From contig NZ_AQOH01000211.1 in the NCBI RefSeq assembly GCF_000364705.1, forward strand, positions 1 to 45,174: a stretch of 45,174 bases of DNA. The letters are read 5' to 3'. The notes beneath the pieces were generated by a model. The model searched no databases, was not told the origin of the DNA, and saw only the letters and a program-made list of their open reading frames with translations. Below, piece after piece: positions 8,357 through 16,164 of the stretch (its first letter is position 1; every line of letters starts with the position of its first letter). The stretch is from Pseudomonas fuscovaginae SE-1 (GTDB taxonomy: Bacteria > Pseudomonadota > Gammaproteobacteria > Pseudomonadales > Pseudomonadaceae). The translations under genes and the position numbers were made by a program.

Positions 8357-8548
8357 ATGGATTTGTTGCAGCGCCTCTTCGATAAACTGGACTGGGCATT
8401 TGCCGCCGCGTATGGGTTCATCGACCACCACCGAGATCACGATGCACCGATCAGGGGCTGTTCGGTGCGATTTTGTCTAGCACCTGGCGGGCCAGCGCGT
8501 GGTACAGCGAGACCGGGGCGATCCAGCCGGAGATGGTGGCGGCCATGA
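8357..8548 (+). CDS. Possible small protein, unknown
   Basis: A 63-codon frame begins at ATG 8357, eight bases after GGGAG. The first 33 residues (MDLLQRLFDKLDWAFAAAYG..., then a His/Asp-rich stretch) look protein-like. From base 8451 on, the frame overlaps the end of the ClC gene on the other strand and its composition becomes arbitrary. A real gene may therefore have lost its original 3' end. No family is recognised. Confidence 0.3.
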   Translation: MDLLQRLFDKLDWAFAAAYGFIDHHRDHDAPIRGCSVRFCLAPGGPARGTARPGRSSRRWWRP

Positions 8549-9791
8549 CCGTGGCGGCCAGCATGGGGATGACCAGGTCGGGACTGTGGGAGAGTTCCAG
8601 CACGATCACCGAGGCGGTCAGTGGCGAGCGAGTCACGCCAGCGAGGTAGGCGCCCATGCCCAACAACGCACAGGTCTGTGGGTTGAGGTTGGGCAGCAAG
8701 GACAGCAGCGGTGCGAAGGCCGCGCCTATGCTCAGCGAGGGCGAGAAGAGGCCGCCAGGAATTCCGGAGAGATAGGACACCACGTTGGCCAGGAACTTCC
8801 ACAGCAGGAAGTTCTGGTCGGTCATCGGGTGGCCTTCGAGCAGAGCGCGGGTTTCTTCGTAACCGGTGCCAAACACATGGTTGCCGCAGGCCAGCCCCAG
8901 CAGTGCCAGCGACAGGCCGCAGGCTGCGGCGAAGGGTACCGGGAAGCGTTCGCGCAGCCGGCACATGCGGCCAAGCCAACCGGCCTGGGTGGGAAGTACC
9001 AGTTTGACGTAGAGCCCGCCCAGCAGGCCGCCGAGCAGGGCGCAGGCTGGCACTTCGCTCCAGCCCCAGCCGGCCGGCAGGCTGCCGCCGATCTCGCCGA
9101 AGTACGAGTAATGGCCCATCAGGCCGAGGGTGACGGATCCGCCGATTAGAACCGCTGTGAGCACCAGGCCACTGAAACGTTGTTCGAAGGTGCGGCTGAG
9201 CTCCTCGATGGCGAAGACGATACCCGCCAGCGGGGTGTTGAATGCGGCAGCGATGCCGGCTGCGGCGCCAGCGAGAATCAGTCCTGCGATGGTGCGCCTG
9301 CCGTGCAGGCCCAGACGCCGACCGAAGGCGTAGATGACGGCGGCGCCGACGTGCACCGTGGGTCCTTCGCGGCCCACCGAGCCACCGACCAGCAGCGCGG
9401 CCAGGGTGAAGAGCATTCGCACGGCGGCTACCGGCAACGCTAGCACCCTGGCGCGCAAGCGCCGCGAGGGTGAGTCCAGTGCGGCAATTACTTGTGGAAT
9501 GCCGCTGCCCTTGGCCTGAACGAGCCAGCGCTGGGTGATCCAGGCCAAGAGGGCAAAGCCCGCCGGGGTGACTAGCAGCGGCAGCCAGGAGGCGACGCCG
9601 AGCATGCGCTTGAACAGGGCGAAGGACTGGTCCGCCAGCCAGGCGAAGGCCAGCGCCACCAGGCCCACAAGCAGAGCGCCGACCCAAAACGCCAGGCGTT
9701 GTCGCCACTCCAGCCAGCGTGGCCGTCGGAAGCGCCGGGGCGGGGCGGTGGTGGCGGGTTCCGCATGGTTTGGGTTGGGTTGTTCGGACAT
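8451..9791 (-). CDS. ClC-family chloride channel / H+:Cl- exchanger
   Basis: 446-residue integral membrane protein carrying the three selectivity-filter motifs of ClC proteins: GSGIP (residues 95-99), GREGP (140-144, with the external gating Glu at 142) and GGLFSP later in the chain. The internal proton glutamate of exchangers is present in 'VFAIEEL' (about residue 197), and a Tyr lies at the expected C-terminal pore position in 'PVSLYHALAR'. Together these suggest a 2Cl-/H+ exchanger like E. coli ClcA rather than a pure channel. There is no C-terminal CBS domain. The start at 9791 (MSEQPNPN) gives a short basic N-terminal tail. It is transcribed away from pdxI and appears monocistronic. Its likely role is anion balance or acid resistance. 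Confidence 0.92.
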   Translation of the reverse strand: MSEQPNPNHAEPATTAPPRRFRRPRWLEWRQRLAFWVGALLVGLVALAFAWLADQSFALFKRMLGVASWLPLLVTPAGFALLAWITQRWLVQAKGSGIPQVIAALDSPSRRLRARVLALPVAAVRMLFTLAALLVGGSVGREGPTVHVGAAVIYAFGRRLGLHGRRTIAGLILAGAAAGIAAAFNTPLAGIVFAIEELSRTFEQRFSGLVLTAVLIGGSVTLGLMGHYSYFGEIGGSLPAGWGWSEVPACALLGGLLGGLYVKLVLPTQAGWLGRMCRLRERFPVPFAAACGLSLALLGLACGNHVFGTGYEETRALLEGHPMTDQNFLLWKFLANVVSYLSGIPGGLFSPSLSIGAAFAPLLSLLPNLNPQTCALLGMGAYLAGVTRSPLTASVIVLELSHSPDLVIPMLAATVMAATISGWIAPVSLYHALARQVLDKIAPNSP

Positions 9792-9994
9792 CGGCGCGAC
9801 CGGGATCGTGGATCAAGAGGCAATTATCGCCATCTTTATCCAGTCCGCCTATGCACGATTAGAAGGAAAGAGATGCCTGCCTTCCGATCTTGTAAAAAAT
9901 CAATGGTCGTTAATGACCTGAAGGAGTCAGAAGGCTGCCATGTTTCCCTGGGCTATTTCATGGGGGCTCAACTGAGTCCGCTATCTTGGGCGTC

Positions 9995-10858
9995 CTACGC
10001 CAGGTCCTCCAGTTCTCTCATCAATTCGTCCGGGATGTTTAGCTCGTCGGCGCTCAGGTTTTCCTTCAGGTGCGCTACCGATGACGTGCCAGGGATCAGC
10101 AGAATGTTAGGAGCGCGCTGCAGCAGCCAGGCCAGAGCTACGCGCAAGGCTGAGGAGTCGAGGCGTCCCGCGACGCTGGACAGGGTGGCCGACTGTAGTG
10201 GCGTGAATCCGCCCAGCGGAAAAAACGGTACGTAGGCGATACCTTGGTGCGCCAGTTCGCTGATGAGTGCTTCGTCGTTGCGGTGGGAGAGGTTGTAGTG
10301 GTTCTGCACGCATACCACCGGAGCGATGTCCTGCGCCTGCTTTACTTGCTTGGCTGATACATTGCTCAGGCCCAGGTGACGGATCAGGCCCTGACGTTGT
10401 AGATCGGCCAGGGTGCTGAAGCCTTCTTCGATAGAGGACTCATCAGGGGCGTGCGCCGTGCCCCAGGCACGGTAATTCACCACATCCAGTACCTCGACGC
10501 CGAGGTTACGCAGGTTTTCATGTACCGCACGGGTCAATTCGGCCGGGGTGTGTGCGGGATTCCATGAGGCATCGGTGCCGCGTACCGCGCCGACCTTGGT
10601 GGCGATCACCAAGTTGTCGGAATAGGGATGCAAGGCTTCTCGGAGCAGTTGGTTGGTGATGTGGGGGCCATAGAAGTCTGCGGTGTCGATGTGGTTCACC
10701 CCGGCGGTCACTGCTGCCCGCAGGACCGCCAGTGCCGTCGCGCGGTCCTTGGGTGGGCCGAACACTTGCGGGCCTGCTAGCTGCATGGCGCCATAGCCCA
10801 GGCGGTTAACGGTCCGGTCACCGAGTAGGAACGTGCGGGCGCGGTGAGTATTGCTCAT
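9995..10858 (-). CDS. pdxI: Aldo/keto reductase, pyridoxal reductase PdxI-like
   Basis: 287 residues from ATG 10858. This start is preferred over the longer frame to 10894 because GAGG lies about 10 bases before it and the protein then aligns with E. coli PdxI (YdbC). Catalytic residues of the aldo/keto reductase fold are visible: Asp58 and Tyr63 in 'HIDTADFYG' and Lys88 in 'ATKVG'. The usual His position lies in 'LDVVNYR', as in the E. coli enzyme ('LDVVNLR'). The opening 'VNRLGYGAMQLAGPQVFGPP' and 'LLIPGTSSVAHLKENL' are very close to remembered YdbC sequence. The known role is NADPH-dependent reduction of pyridoxal to pyridoxine in B6 salvage. A LysR gene lies divergently, 102 bp away, and may control it. 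The exact substrate is inferred. Confidence 0.82.
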   Translation of the reverse strand: MSNTHRARTFLLGDRTVNRLGYGAMQLAGPQVFGPPKDRATALAVLRAAVTAGVNHIDTADFYGPHITNQLLREALHPYSDNLVIATKVGAVRGTDASWNPAHTPAELTRAVHENLRNLGVEVLDVVNYRAWGTAHAPDESSIEEGFSTLADLQRQGLIRHLGLSNVSAKQVKQAQDIAPVVCVQNHYNLSHRNDEALISELAHQGIAYVPFFPLGGFTPLQSATLSSVAGRLDSSALRVALAWLLQRAPNILLIPGTSSVAHLKENLSADELNIPDELMRELEDLA

Positions 10859-10892
10859 GAAATCTGCCTCAATCAGTGGGGGAGTGAGGGTC

Positions 10893-10921
10893 ACTATAGG
10901 TCTTGACCACTATGCTGATAA
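10893..10921 (-). promoter_or_regulatory. Probable sigma-70 promoter of pdxI
   Basis: On the minus strand, TTATCA (10916-10921) and TATAGT (10893-10898) are 17 bp apart and lie about 35-60 bp upstream of the pdxI start. The site is within the 102-bp divergent region shared with the LysR gene, where the LysR product would be expected to bind. Confidence 0.45.
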
Positions 10922-10960
10922 TTCGATGTAATCGGTACGGGTTGTACGGGAGGCAGAACA

Positions 10961-11866
10961 GTGGCGGCGGATATTCAGGATTTGCTGGCCTTCGTGGCGG
11001 TGGTCAAGGCCGGCGGTTTTCGCGAAGGGGCGAGAGCCAGCGGCAGGTCGGCCTCAAGCCTCAGCGATGCCGTGCGACGTATGGAGGCCGGACTGGGCGT
11101 TCGTCTACTGAACCGCACCACTCGCAGCGTGATGCCCACCGAGGCTGGGGCGCGGTTGATGGAGCGCATTGTGCCAGCGCTGGGCGAGGTGGAGTCCGCA
11201 CTTGATGTGGTCAATGACTTTCGTGATCGACCTTCCGGAACGTTGAGGCTCAACGTACCCTTGAGCGCCGCCAGGTTGGTGCTGCCGTCGATCATCACCC
11301 CGTTCCTGCAAACCTATCCCGACATTCGTCTGGAGGTGATCGCCGAGGACAGCTTTGTCGACGTGCTGGCGGCGGGCTGTGACGCCGGGATTCGTTACGA
11401 CGAACGCCTGGAACAGGACATGATTGCCGTGCCCATAGGTCCGCGTCTGCAGCGCTTTGCAACAGCGGCTTCACCGGCCTATCTCAATGCCCGCGGCCGC
11501 CCGCTGCACCCGAGCGAGCTGCTGCAGCATGCCTGTCTGCGCGGCAAATTCCCCAGCGGCGTGATGCCGTCGTGGGACTATGAGCGCAATGGCGAGACCA
11601 TCAGTGTCGAGCCCAGCGGACCCCTACTGGTGCGCATCGGTGGTGCTGTGGACCTCGCGGTGCAAGCCGCCATCGACGGGCTGGGCATCATCTACCTGTT
11701 CGAGGACTGGCTACGTCCCCACCTGGAAAGTGGTGTATTGGAGCCGGTACTGGAGTCGTGGTGGCAGAGTTTTTCCGGGCCTTTTCTCTACTACCCAGGC
11801 CGCCGCTATCTGCCATCGCCATTGCGCGCCTTCATCGACTTCATTAAGTCCTCGGAAAACGCCTGA
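10961..11866 (+). CDS. LysR-family transcriptional regulator
   Basis: 301 residues starting at GTG 10961, eight bases after GGGAGG. The N-terminal winged helix-turn-helix is typical of LysR proteins ('FVAVVKAGGFREGARASGRSASSLSDAVRRMEAGLGVRLLNRTTR', residues about 10-55). The C-terminal part is the two-lobed LysR substrate-binding domain ('GTLRLNVPLSAARLVLP', 'GCDAGIRYDERLEQDMIAVPIGP'), of the subgroup often regulating neighbouring reductases or exporters. It is divergent from pdxI, so control of pdxI and of itself is likely but unproven. The co-inducer is unknown. Confidence 0.92.
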   Translation: MAADIQDLLAFVAVVKAGGFREGARASGRSASSLSDAVRRMEAGLGVRLLNRTTRSVMPTEAGARLMERIVPALGEVESALDVVNDFRDRPSGTLRLNVPLSAARLVLPSIITPFLQTYPDIRLEVIAEDSFVDVLAAGCDAGIRYDERLEQDMIAVPIGPRLQRFATAASPAYLNARGRPLHPSELLQHACLRGKFPSGVMPSWDYERNGETISVEPSGPLLVRIGGAVDLAVQAAIDGLGIIYLFEDWLRPHLESGVLEPVLESWWQSFSGPFLYYPGRRYLPSPLRAFIDFIKSSENA

Positions 11867-12560
11867 TACGAAGCGTTGCATTGCTTCGGCCTGTATAGCG
11901 GTCTGTGTCGAAGATAAAAAGTCACCAGATTCTGTTCGGTCTGCAGCCAATGTCCTTCACCGCAATCAGGCGCAAAACAAGCGATCGGGGTTTTCTAGAA
12001 AATTTCACTCATGGGTAAGGGTGTTGGCTGGTCGGTACTCGCCAGGTGCCAACCGTCAATGGAGTCAGTCGTCAGTTGTGAAATGCCCCTGCCAGGAACC
12101 CGGTGATCAACCAGACAATCTGCGACTGGATCGATGCCCGTGGTCGAGCGTTATCGCCGTCCCGGCAAATGATGCCATCGCCGGGTGCGTCTTCTTCGAG
12201 TAGCGCCATCGCACCCGGTTTGCATAAATCTGACTTTTAGCCACCCATCCATACTGAGTCGGCTGAGCCACGACCGCATCGATGGTTCTTTGCAGTTCGA
12301 TGGGCCGCTGCCATGACAGTGCCGCGGCTGTTGGGGGGCGATCACGGGTGGTCGTGTCTGTCACGACTGACAGAACCCTAACCTGAACCGCCTGTCTCAT
12401 AGGGGGCAAAGGCGCTCTGCGCAGTCAGCGCCAGACCTATCAGGCGGCAAGTGGAACAGCCTGACCGCCGTGATAGTCTTCAGGTATGCCTCTGGCAATG
12501 GGCTGCTCTTGCAGGTGAGGAGTCCGCAACCTTGAGGTATTTTTCCATAGGAGGTTTCGC
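11867..12560. other. 694-bp region without a recognisable gene
   Basis: No frame here has both a ribosome-binding site and protein-like composition. A 9-bp perfect inverted repeat, CCGGGTGCG (12181-12189) / CGCACCCGG (12210-12218), has a 20-bp spacer and no T run. The region marks the junction between ordinary chromosomal genes and the conjugation-type locus, so it is where an element end or a deletion scar would be expected. No direct repeat or tRNA fragment is visible. AGGAGG immediately before the gene at 12561 is the only clear signal. Confidence 0.6.
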
Positions 12561-13016
12561 ATGTCTTGGAAGTCAAATGTTGTAGTGCTCGCCCTGTGTG
12601 CCGTTGCCATTTCGGCGCAGGCCCAATCCGACCGTCAAGTGGTCGAGGATATGGTGACTCGCGCGGCCAATGTCTGCCCGGGCCACAGCACCGAGCGCAC
12701 CATGCCTACGGTGAAGGCGGTGCCTGTCGGCGCGTTGCGGGTCATGCTTGAGCGCGGTTTGGTCATGTGCCCCGACCGGCGCCTCGATGTCGACGCGCCG
12801 GCTGTGTTCTACGGTAGCGTTGGCGTCTTCGAATGGAACCCGGAAGTGCCGGCAAGTTCGGAGGTGATTGCCAAGCAGATCGACATCATGACCCGAAAGG
12901 ACGAGTACCCATCGGACACCTTGATTTGGGATGCCAAGGGCCGGCCGCTTGAGCAGCGCACGGTGCCCGCTTTCGAACCCAAGCCAGGGGCTGCCGTGCG
13001 GTATCAGATACGGTAA
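12561..13016 (+). CDS. Small exported protein, unknown
   Basis: 151 residues with a clear Sec signal peptide (MSWKSNVVVLALCAVAISAQAQ, cleavage after AQA) and an excellent ribosome-binding site (AGGAGG, seven bases before ATG). The mature part carries two Cys residues, in 'NVCPGH' and 'VMCPDR', about 38 residues apart, which could form a disulfide in the periplasm. No family is recognised. The gene is convergent with the last gene of the conjugation-type locus and only 19 bp from it. In intact elements of this class, TraG-type genes usually occupy this side. It could be an accessory or exclusion protein of the element, or a host gene. Neither is shown. Confidence 0.7.
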   Translation: MSWKSNVVVLALCAVAISAQAQSDRQVVEDMVTRAANVCPGHSTERTMPTVKAVPVGALRVMLERGLVMCPDRRLDVDAPAVFYGSVGVFEWNPEVPASSEVIAKQIDIMTRKDEYPSDTLIWDAKGRPLEQRTVPAFEPKPGAAVRYQIR

Positions 13017-13035
13017 GCGTTCGCGCAGATTCAGC

Positions 13036-14436
13036 TCAGGAGCGCGGCGGCTTGCCGCCATTGCCCTTGGCCGCTTTTTCCAGCGACTCCAACCGGTCGG
13101 CATCCGGATCGCCCTCGAAGATCGAGCGCGAGTTGTCCTTGCGCTGCTGGTGCCGGGCAATGATTGCTGTGGGGGAGTTGCTGGTCAGCGAACGGCGCAT
13201 TTCCAGGTCGGTGAGCAGGTTGGCGATTTCCTGCTGCAGGGCCTCGCGCTCGACGTCGATGGTCGCGGCGGCGAGGCCGCTCGCGGACACATTGGGCTCC
13301 TTCTTGCCGGCGAGCAGTGTGCGCTGCAGCAACAGGGCTTTCTCCAGAATGCTGGTGACGGCGATTTCCGAAGCCAGGCGTTGGGCCAACAGCTCCTGAT
13401 CAGGTTCGTCACGTAGCGCAGTGATGACGCCCCGGGTGATGGGCATCGAGTTGCTGCCCGCGGCGGCGAGATTTTCCGGCGTGGTGGTCTGGCTACCGTC
13501 GATCAATGCCTTCAGCGCCTTGAGCTTAAGTTCGTACTCCTCCTGAATCAGCGGCGTCAGGCCCACACCCGCGGTGGCGGTGCTCTTGGTGCAGTTCTCA
13601 CAGGTTTGCTGCTCGTCTTCCCCCAGCACGCGGTTGGCAAATCCGGCGGCTTCATCGGGTGACTTCCAGGTCTTGCACAACAGGCCGCTGTTGCAGGCCT
13701 TGGGGTCGATACGACTGTCATCCGTGGCCTTGCGACCATTGAGCAGGTTGTAGCCGGCCTTGGTCACATCCCTGACCACCCTGATGGGGTCCTGCTGCTT
13801 GCCCCCGGACTTTTCCCCGCCCACCCAGGGCACTCCCGCGTTGCCGCTGTCCGCCTCGGCCTGGGCGGTGACCGCCACGGCATCCTGGTTCTGGGCCATG
13901 GCTTCCTTGAGCGCCTGGCCCTCGGCGAGTGTGCTCCAACCGCTCTGGTTGCCGGCCACGTTCATCATGCGTTCGGCCATCTCGCGGCAGTTGGCCTTGG
14001 AGCGATCGAAGTCCAGTCGCGCCTGCAGGATGCCGTTGGTGAGCAGGTTGTACAGACCCGGGTCGGCCCGCTGGATGATCAGCGCCGGCAGCGAGGCGAC
14101 AGCCCCCGTTGCATTCTGAATCAGCTCACCCATGATGTTCTGGAAACCGTCGGTGAGGCCGTTGAGCTGATTATGCAGCGTGGTGTTCAGGTCCATCTTT
14201 GCGCACACCAGGTTGGTGTTCCAGCCCACGCCCACCCCGATGCTCTGCATGTCACCGGCACGGCCCATGTTCACGGCGCTGCCGCCACCGATGTGGTACA
14301 GCACGTTGTCGTCCATGGCACTGCCGCTGCTGCCGAACTCGGGCGGTGAGGCCAACAGCGGCAGGCTGGCCAGTGCCATGATCAAGAGTGAACAGGATCT
14401 GGGGCCGGGGTGAGAAAACGATGACATCCGAGTCAT
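13036..14436 (-). CDS. Integrating conjugative element protein, PFL_4711 family (TIGR03755)
   Basis: 466 residues from ATG 14436, chosen because GGAG stands eight bases before it and it opens a Sec signal peptide (MTRMSSFSHPG..., hydrophobic core 'LLIMALASLPLLASP'). The mature protein has the family pattern of a long periplasmic, helix-rich protein: 'DDNVLYHIGGGSAVNMGRAG', two Cys pairs ('CNSGLLC', 'CENC') and a long C-terminal coiled region. It corresponds to the last of the PFL_4709-4710-4711 trio in GI-type type IV secretion systems and is probably a periplasmic assembly factor. Its frame is intact. The downstream TraG-like gene that usually follows is not present on this strand. Confidence 0.85.
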   Translation of the reverse strand: MTRMSSFSHPGPRSCSLLIMALASLPLLASPPEFGSSGSAMDDNVLYHIGGGSAVNMGRAGDMQSIGVGVGWNTNLVCAKMDLNTTLHNQLNGLTDGFQNIMGELIQNATGAVASLPALIIQRADPGLYNLLTNGILQARLDFDRSKANCREMAERMMNVAGNQSGWSTLAEGQALKEAMAQNQDAVAVTAQAEADSGNAGVPWVGGEKSGGKQQDPIRVVRDVTKAGYNLLNGRKATDDSRIDPKACNSGLLCKTWKSPDEAAGFANRVLGEDEQQTCENCTKSTATAGVGLTPLIQEEYELKLKALKALIDGSQTTTPENLAAAGSNSMPITRGVITALRDEPDQELLAQRLASEIAVTSILEKALLLQRTLLAGKKEPNVSASGLAAATIDVEREALQQEIANLLTDLEMRRSLTSNSPTAIIARHQQRKDNSRSIFEGDPDADRLESLEKAAKGNGGKPPRS

Positions 14437-14491
14437 GAAAGAGGCTCCATTACGAAGAGGGATGAGAGGCGCGATTGCCCGGTGCCGGAGG

Positions 14492-15439
14492 TCATTGACC
14501 GCCGGTACTGCCCAGAAAGGTCTGTCCTTCCTGCTTGCAGCAGCTGTAGGGGCGCCAGAGCGACCAGGCATAGGCGCCATCCGGCGCCTGCTGGTGAAAG
14601 CCCGGTTCTGGAAAGGTTGAGCAGGATGCACTGGCTGTTGGCGCCAGTTGCTGCCACTTGCCCGTCAGGGTGTCGGACTCACGCAACTCGCCGGCGGGCC
14701 AGTAACCGGGTTTGGCCGGCGCCAGCAGCGGCCGGTAGACATGCACCTGCCCAGGGCGGGTCACGATATCGCCCGCGCGTTGGGCCATCACCGCCGAGGC
14801 CTTGTAGTCATCCGGCTGGTGCAGGAACCCACTGCGAGGGTAGACGTTGCCCCACAGGTTCATCGAGAGCCGGCTGCCGATTTCGCGCAGGCCGGGGATC
14901 AGCGACTGTGGGAACACGCTCTCTGGAATGCCATGACGCCAGCCGAGCAGGTCCAGGGTGCTGAGAAAGTTGGGTGTGTAGGGCGTGCCGGCCCCTTCGC
15001 AGGTGTAGCCCGACCCACTGGCAAAGGCATTGAAGGCAACGATGCCGGGATGGCCGATTACATCGACGTTCTTGAACACCGAGAGACCGTTTTCTCCCGT
15101 GCTGTTAGTGGTGCCACTGCCACCGCCCTGGGCGCCGGAGATCGGGCTGCTCATGGCACGAACTTCCGTCCAGGGATTCATGCCGGTCGTGGAGTAGCTG
15201 GAAACCACCGCATCCGGCACGTAATGCCGAACCTTCGCGGAGGTTTTGACGCTGCAGCCGAAGTTGGTGCAGCGCAGCCAGTAGCACACCCCGACGACCT
15301 GGTACTCCAGGCAATCGGGTGAGGACACCGTGGGGACGATGGTGGCCGTATTCAGGGCCAGGCTCAGGGTGCAATGGGGAAGGGCGAGCAGCCCCGATAC
15401 CCAGGCCTTGATCGATCGGCGTGGCGAACGGCGGCTCAT
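14492..15439 (-). CDS. Integrating conjugative element protein, PFL_4710 family (TIGR03756, TraU-like)
   Basis: 315 residues with an N-terminal hydrophobic export segment. TraU-type features are 'CLEYQVVGVCYWLRCTNFGCSVKTSAKVRHYVPDAVVSSY' near residues 43-80 (many Cys residues, probably disulfide-bonded) and the C-terminal 'WRPYSCCKQEGQTFL'. Proteins of this family are periplasmic and needed for conjugative pilus assembly or DNA transfer. ATG 15439 overlaps the stop of the preceding PFL_4709-type gene (ATGA), so the trio is translationally coupled. Intact. Confidence 0.87.
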   Translation of the reverse strand: MSRRSPRRSIKAWVSGLLALPHCTLSLALNTATIVPTVSSPDCLEYQVVGVCYWLRCTNFGCSVKTSAKVRHYVPDAVVSSYSTTGMNPWTEVRAMSSPISGAQGGGSGTTNSTGENGLSVFKNVDVIGHPGIVAFNAFASGSGYTCEGAGTPYTPNFLSTLDLLGWRHGIPESVFPQSLIPGLREIGSRLSMNLWGNVYPRSGFLHQPDDYKASAVMAQRAGDIVTRPGQVHVYRPLLAPAKPGYWPAGELRESDTLTGKWQQLAPTASASCSTFPEPGFHQQAPDGAYAWSLWRPYSCCKQEGQTFLGSTGGQ

Positions 15440-15840
15440 CGCTGTGCCATCCGATACTGGTCGATGGTCGCCAGCGCACGCTCCAGATCGGGATCACCGT
15501 ACACCACGTACTGCTGATCGACAATGACTGCGGGGATTTTGTCGACTCTCAGGGCCCAGGCATCGAGAATGTCCTGATGGGCTTGGCTGATGGCCGTAGC
15601 GCTCTCGGCGGTCATGATCTGCGCGAAGGCCTCCTGCGCTTGTGCAGGATCTTTGGGCAGATTCTCGAACAGGCTGACCTCCAACTGATCAAGACGATCC
15701 AGTTGGATCAGCCGGATGCCTGCCGGCACTTCAACGGGATGAGCCGTGTCGGAGACGACCCAGGTTTCGGCCAGGCAGTGAGAAGCCATAGGGAGTAGGG
15801 TCAGAGGGCTGAGCAACCGAAGGAGGGGGGATCGATACAT
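15436..15840 (-). CDS. Integrating conjugative element protein, PFL_4709 family (TIGR03757)
   Basis: 134 residues from ATG 15840. The longer frame is rejected because it lacks a signal sequence, whereas this start opens 'MYRSPLLRLLSPLTLLPMASHCLAE', a typical export signal. The body has a thioredoxin-like outline (strand 'TWVVSD', 'KIPAVIVDQQYVVYGDPDLERAL' with the cis-Pro loop) but no CxxC pair, as in the DUF1525 group. It is the first gene of the last transcription unit of the locus. Conserved element A lies 60 bp upstream. Confidence 0.85.
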   Translation of the reverse strand: MYRSPLLRLLSPLTLLPMASHCLAETWVVSDTAHPVEVPAGIRLIQLDRLDQLEVSLFENLPKDPAQAQEAFAQIMTAESATAISQAHQDILDAWALRVDKIPAVIVDQQYVVYGDPDLERALATIDQYRMAQR

Positions 15841-16164
15841 GCCAGGGTTCCGAGTCAGAGAAACCTCGATACTGCGATAAGTGTTGAGCGACAGCAGTCT
15901 GGAAACTGGATTGCGGCTGCACGTTTTCACGAGGCAGAGCGGCGCTTGCGTGCTCTGCGATATATCCTGAGCGGGTGACCACATGGGGGCTTGTTTTTCT
16001 GCCGGGCACGTTGCCGATTTGTGTATTCAGCAAAACTTCCACGAACTTCGAAGAGATGGTGTCGGGGCTGCTGGCGGTGGCGATAGATGAAATGATCGAG
16101 AAGACCGGCAGGCGGACCTAAAAGACCCCAATCAAGCTGTAAGAACGACCCGTCGTGCGTGCAG
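15841..16164. other. 324-bp control region between traC and the PFL_4709 gene
   Basis: No gene is supported. It contains conserved element A (15901-15928). The remainder shows no clear terminator after traC. In related elements a few small genes lie between these two genes, so the region may be a shortened version. Confidence 0.5.
15901..15928 (-). promoter_or_regulatory. Conserved element A (promoter/operator of PFL_4709-4711 unit)
   Basis: On the plus strand this reads GGAAACTGGATTG, a 10-bp spacer, then TTTTC. The same core occurs at 23793 and 27936. It ends 60 bp before the PFL_4709 start codon. The half-sites GAAAC/GTTTTC form an imperfect inverted repeat. Confidence 0.65.

Noticed and set aside
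12181..12218. CCGGGTGCG / CGCACCCGG inverted repeat as a REP element or terminator
   Set aside because: It occurs once, has a 20-bp spacer and no T run. It does not match the Pseudomonas REP consensus that I know.
12107..12409. 100-codon minus-strand frame in the 11867-12560 gap
   Set aside because: No ribosome-binding site, Arg/Thr-rich arbitrary composition and no recognised family.
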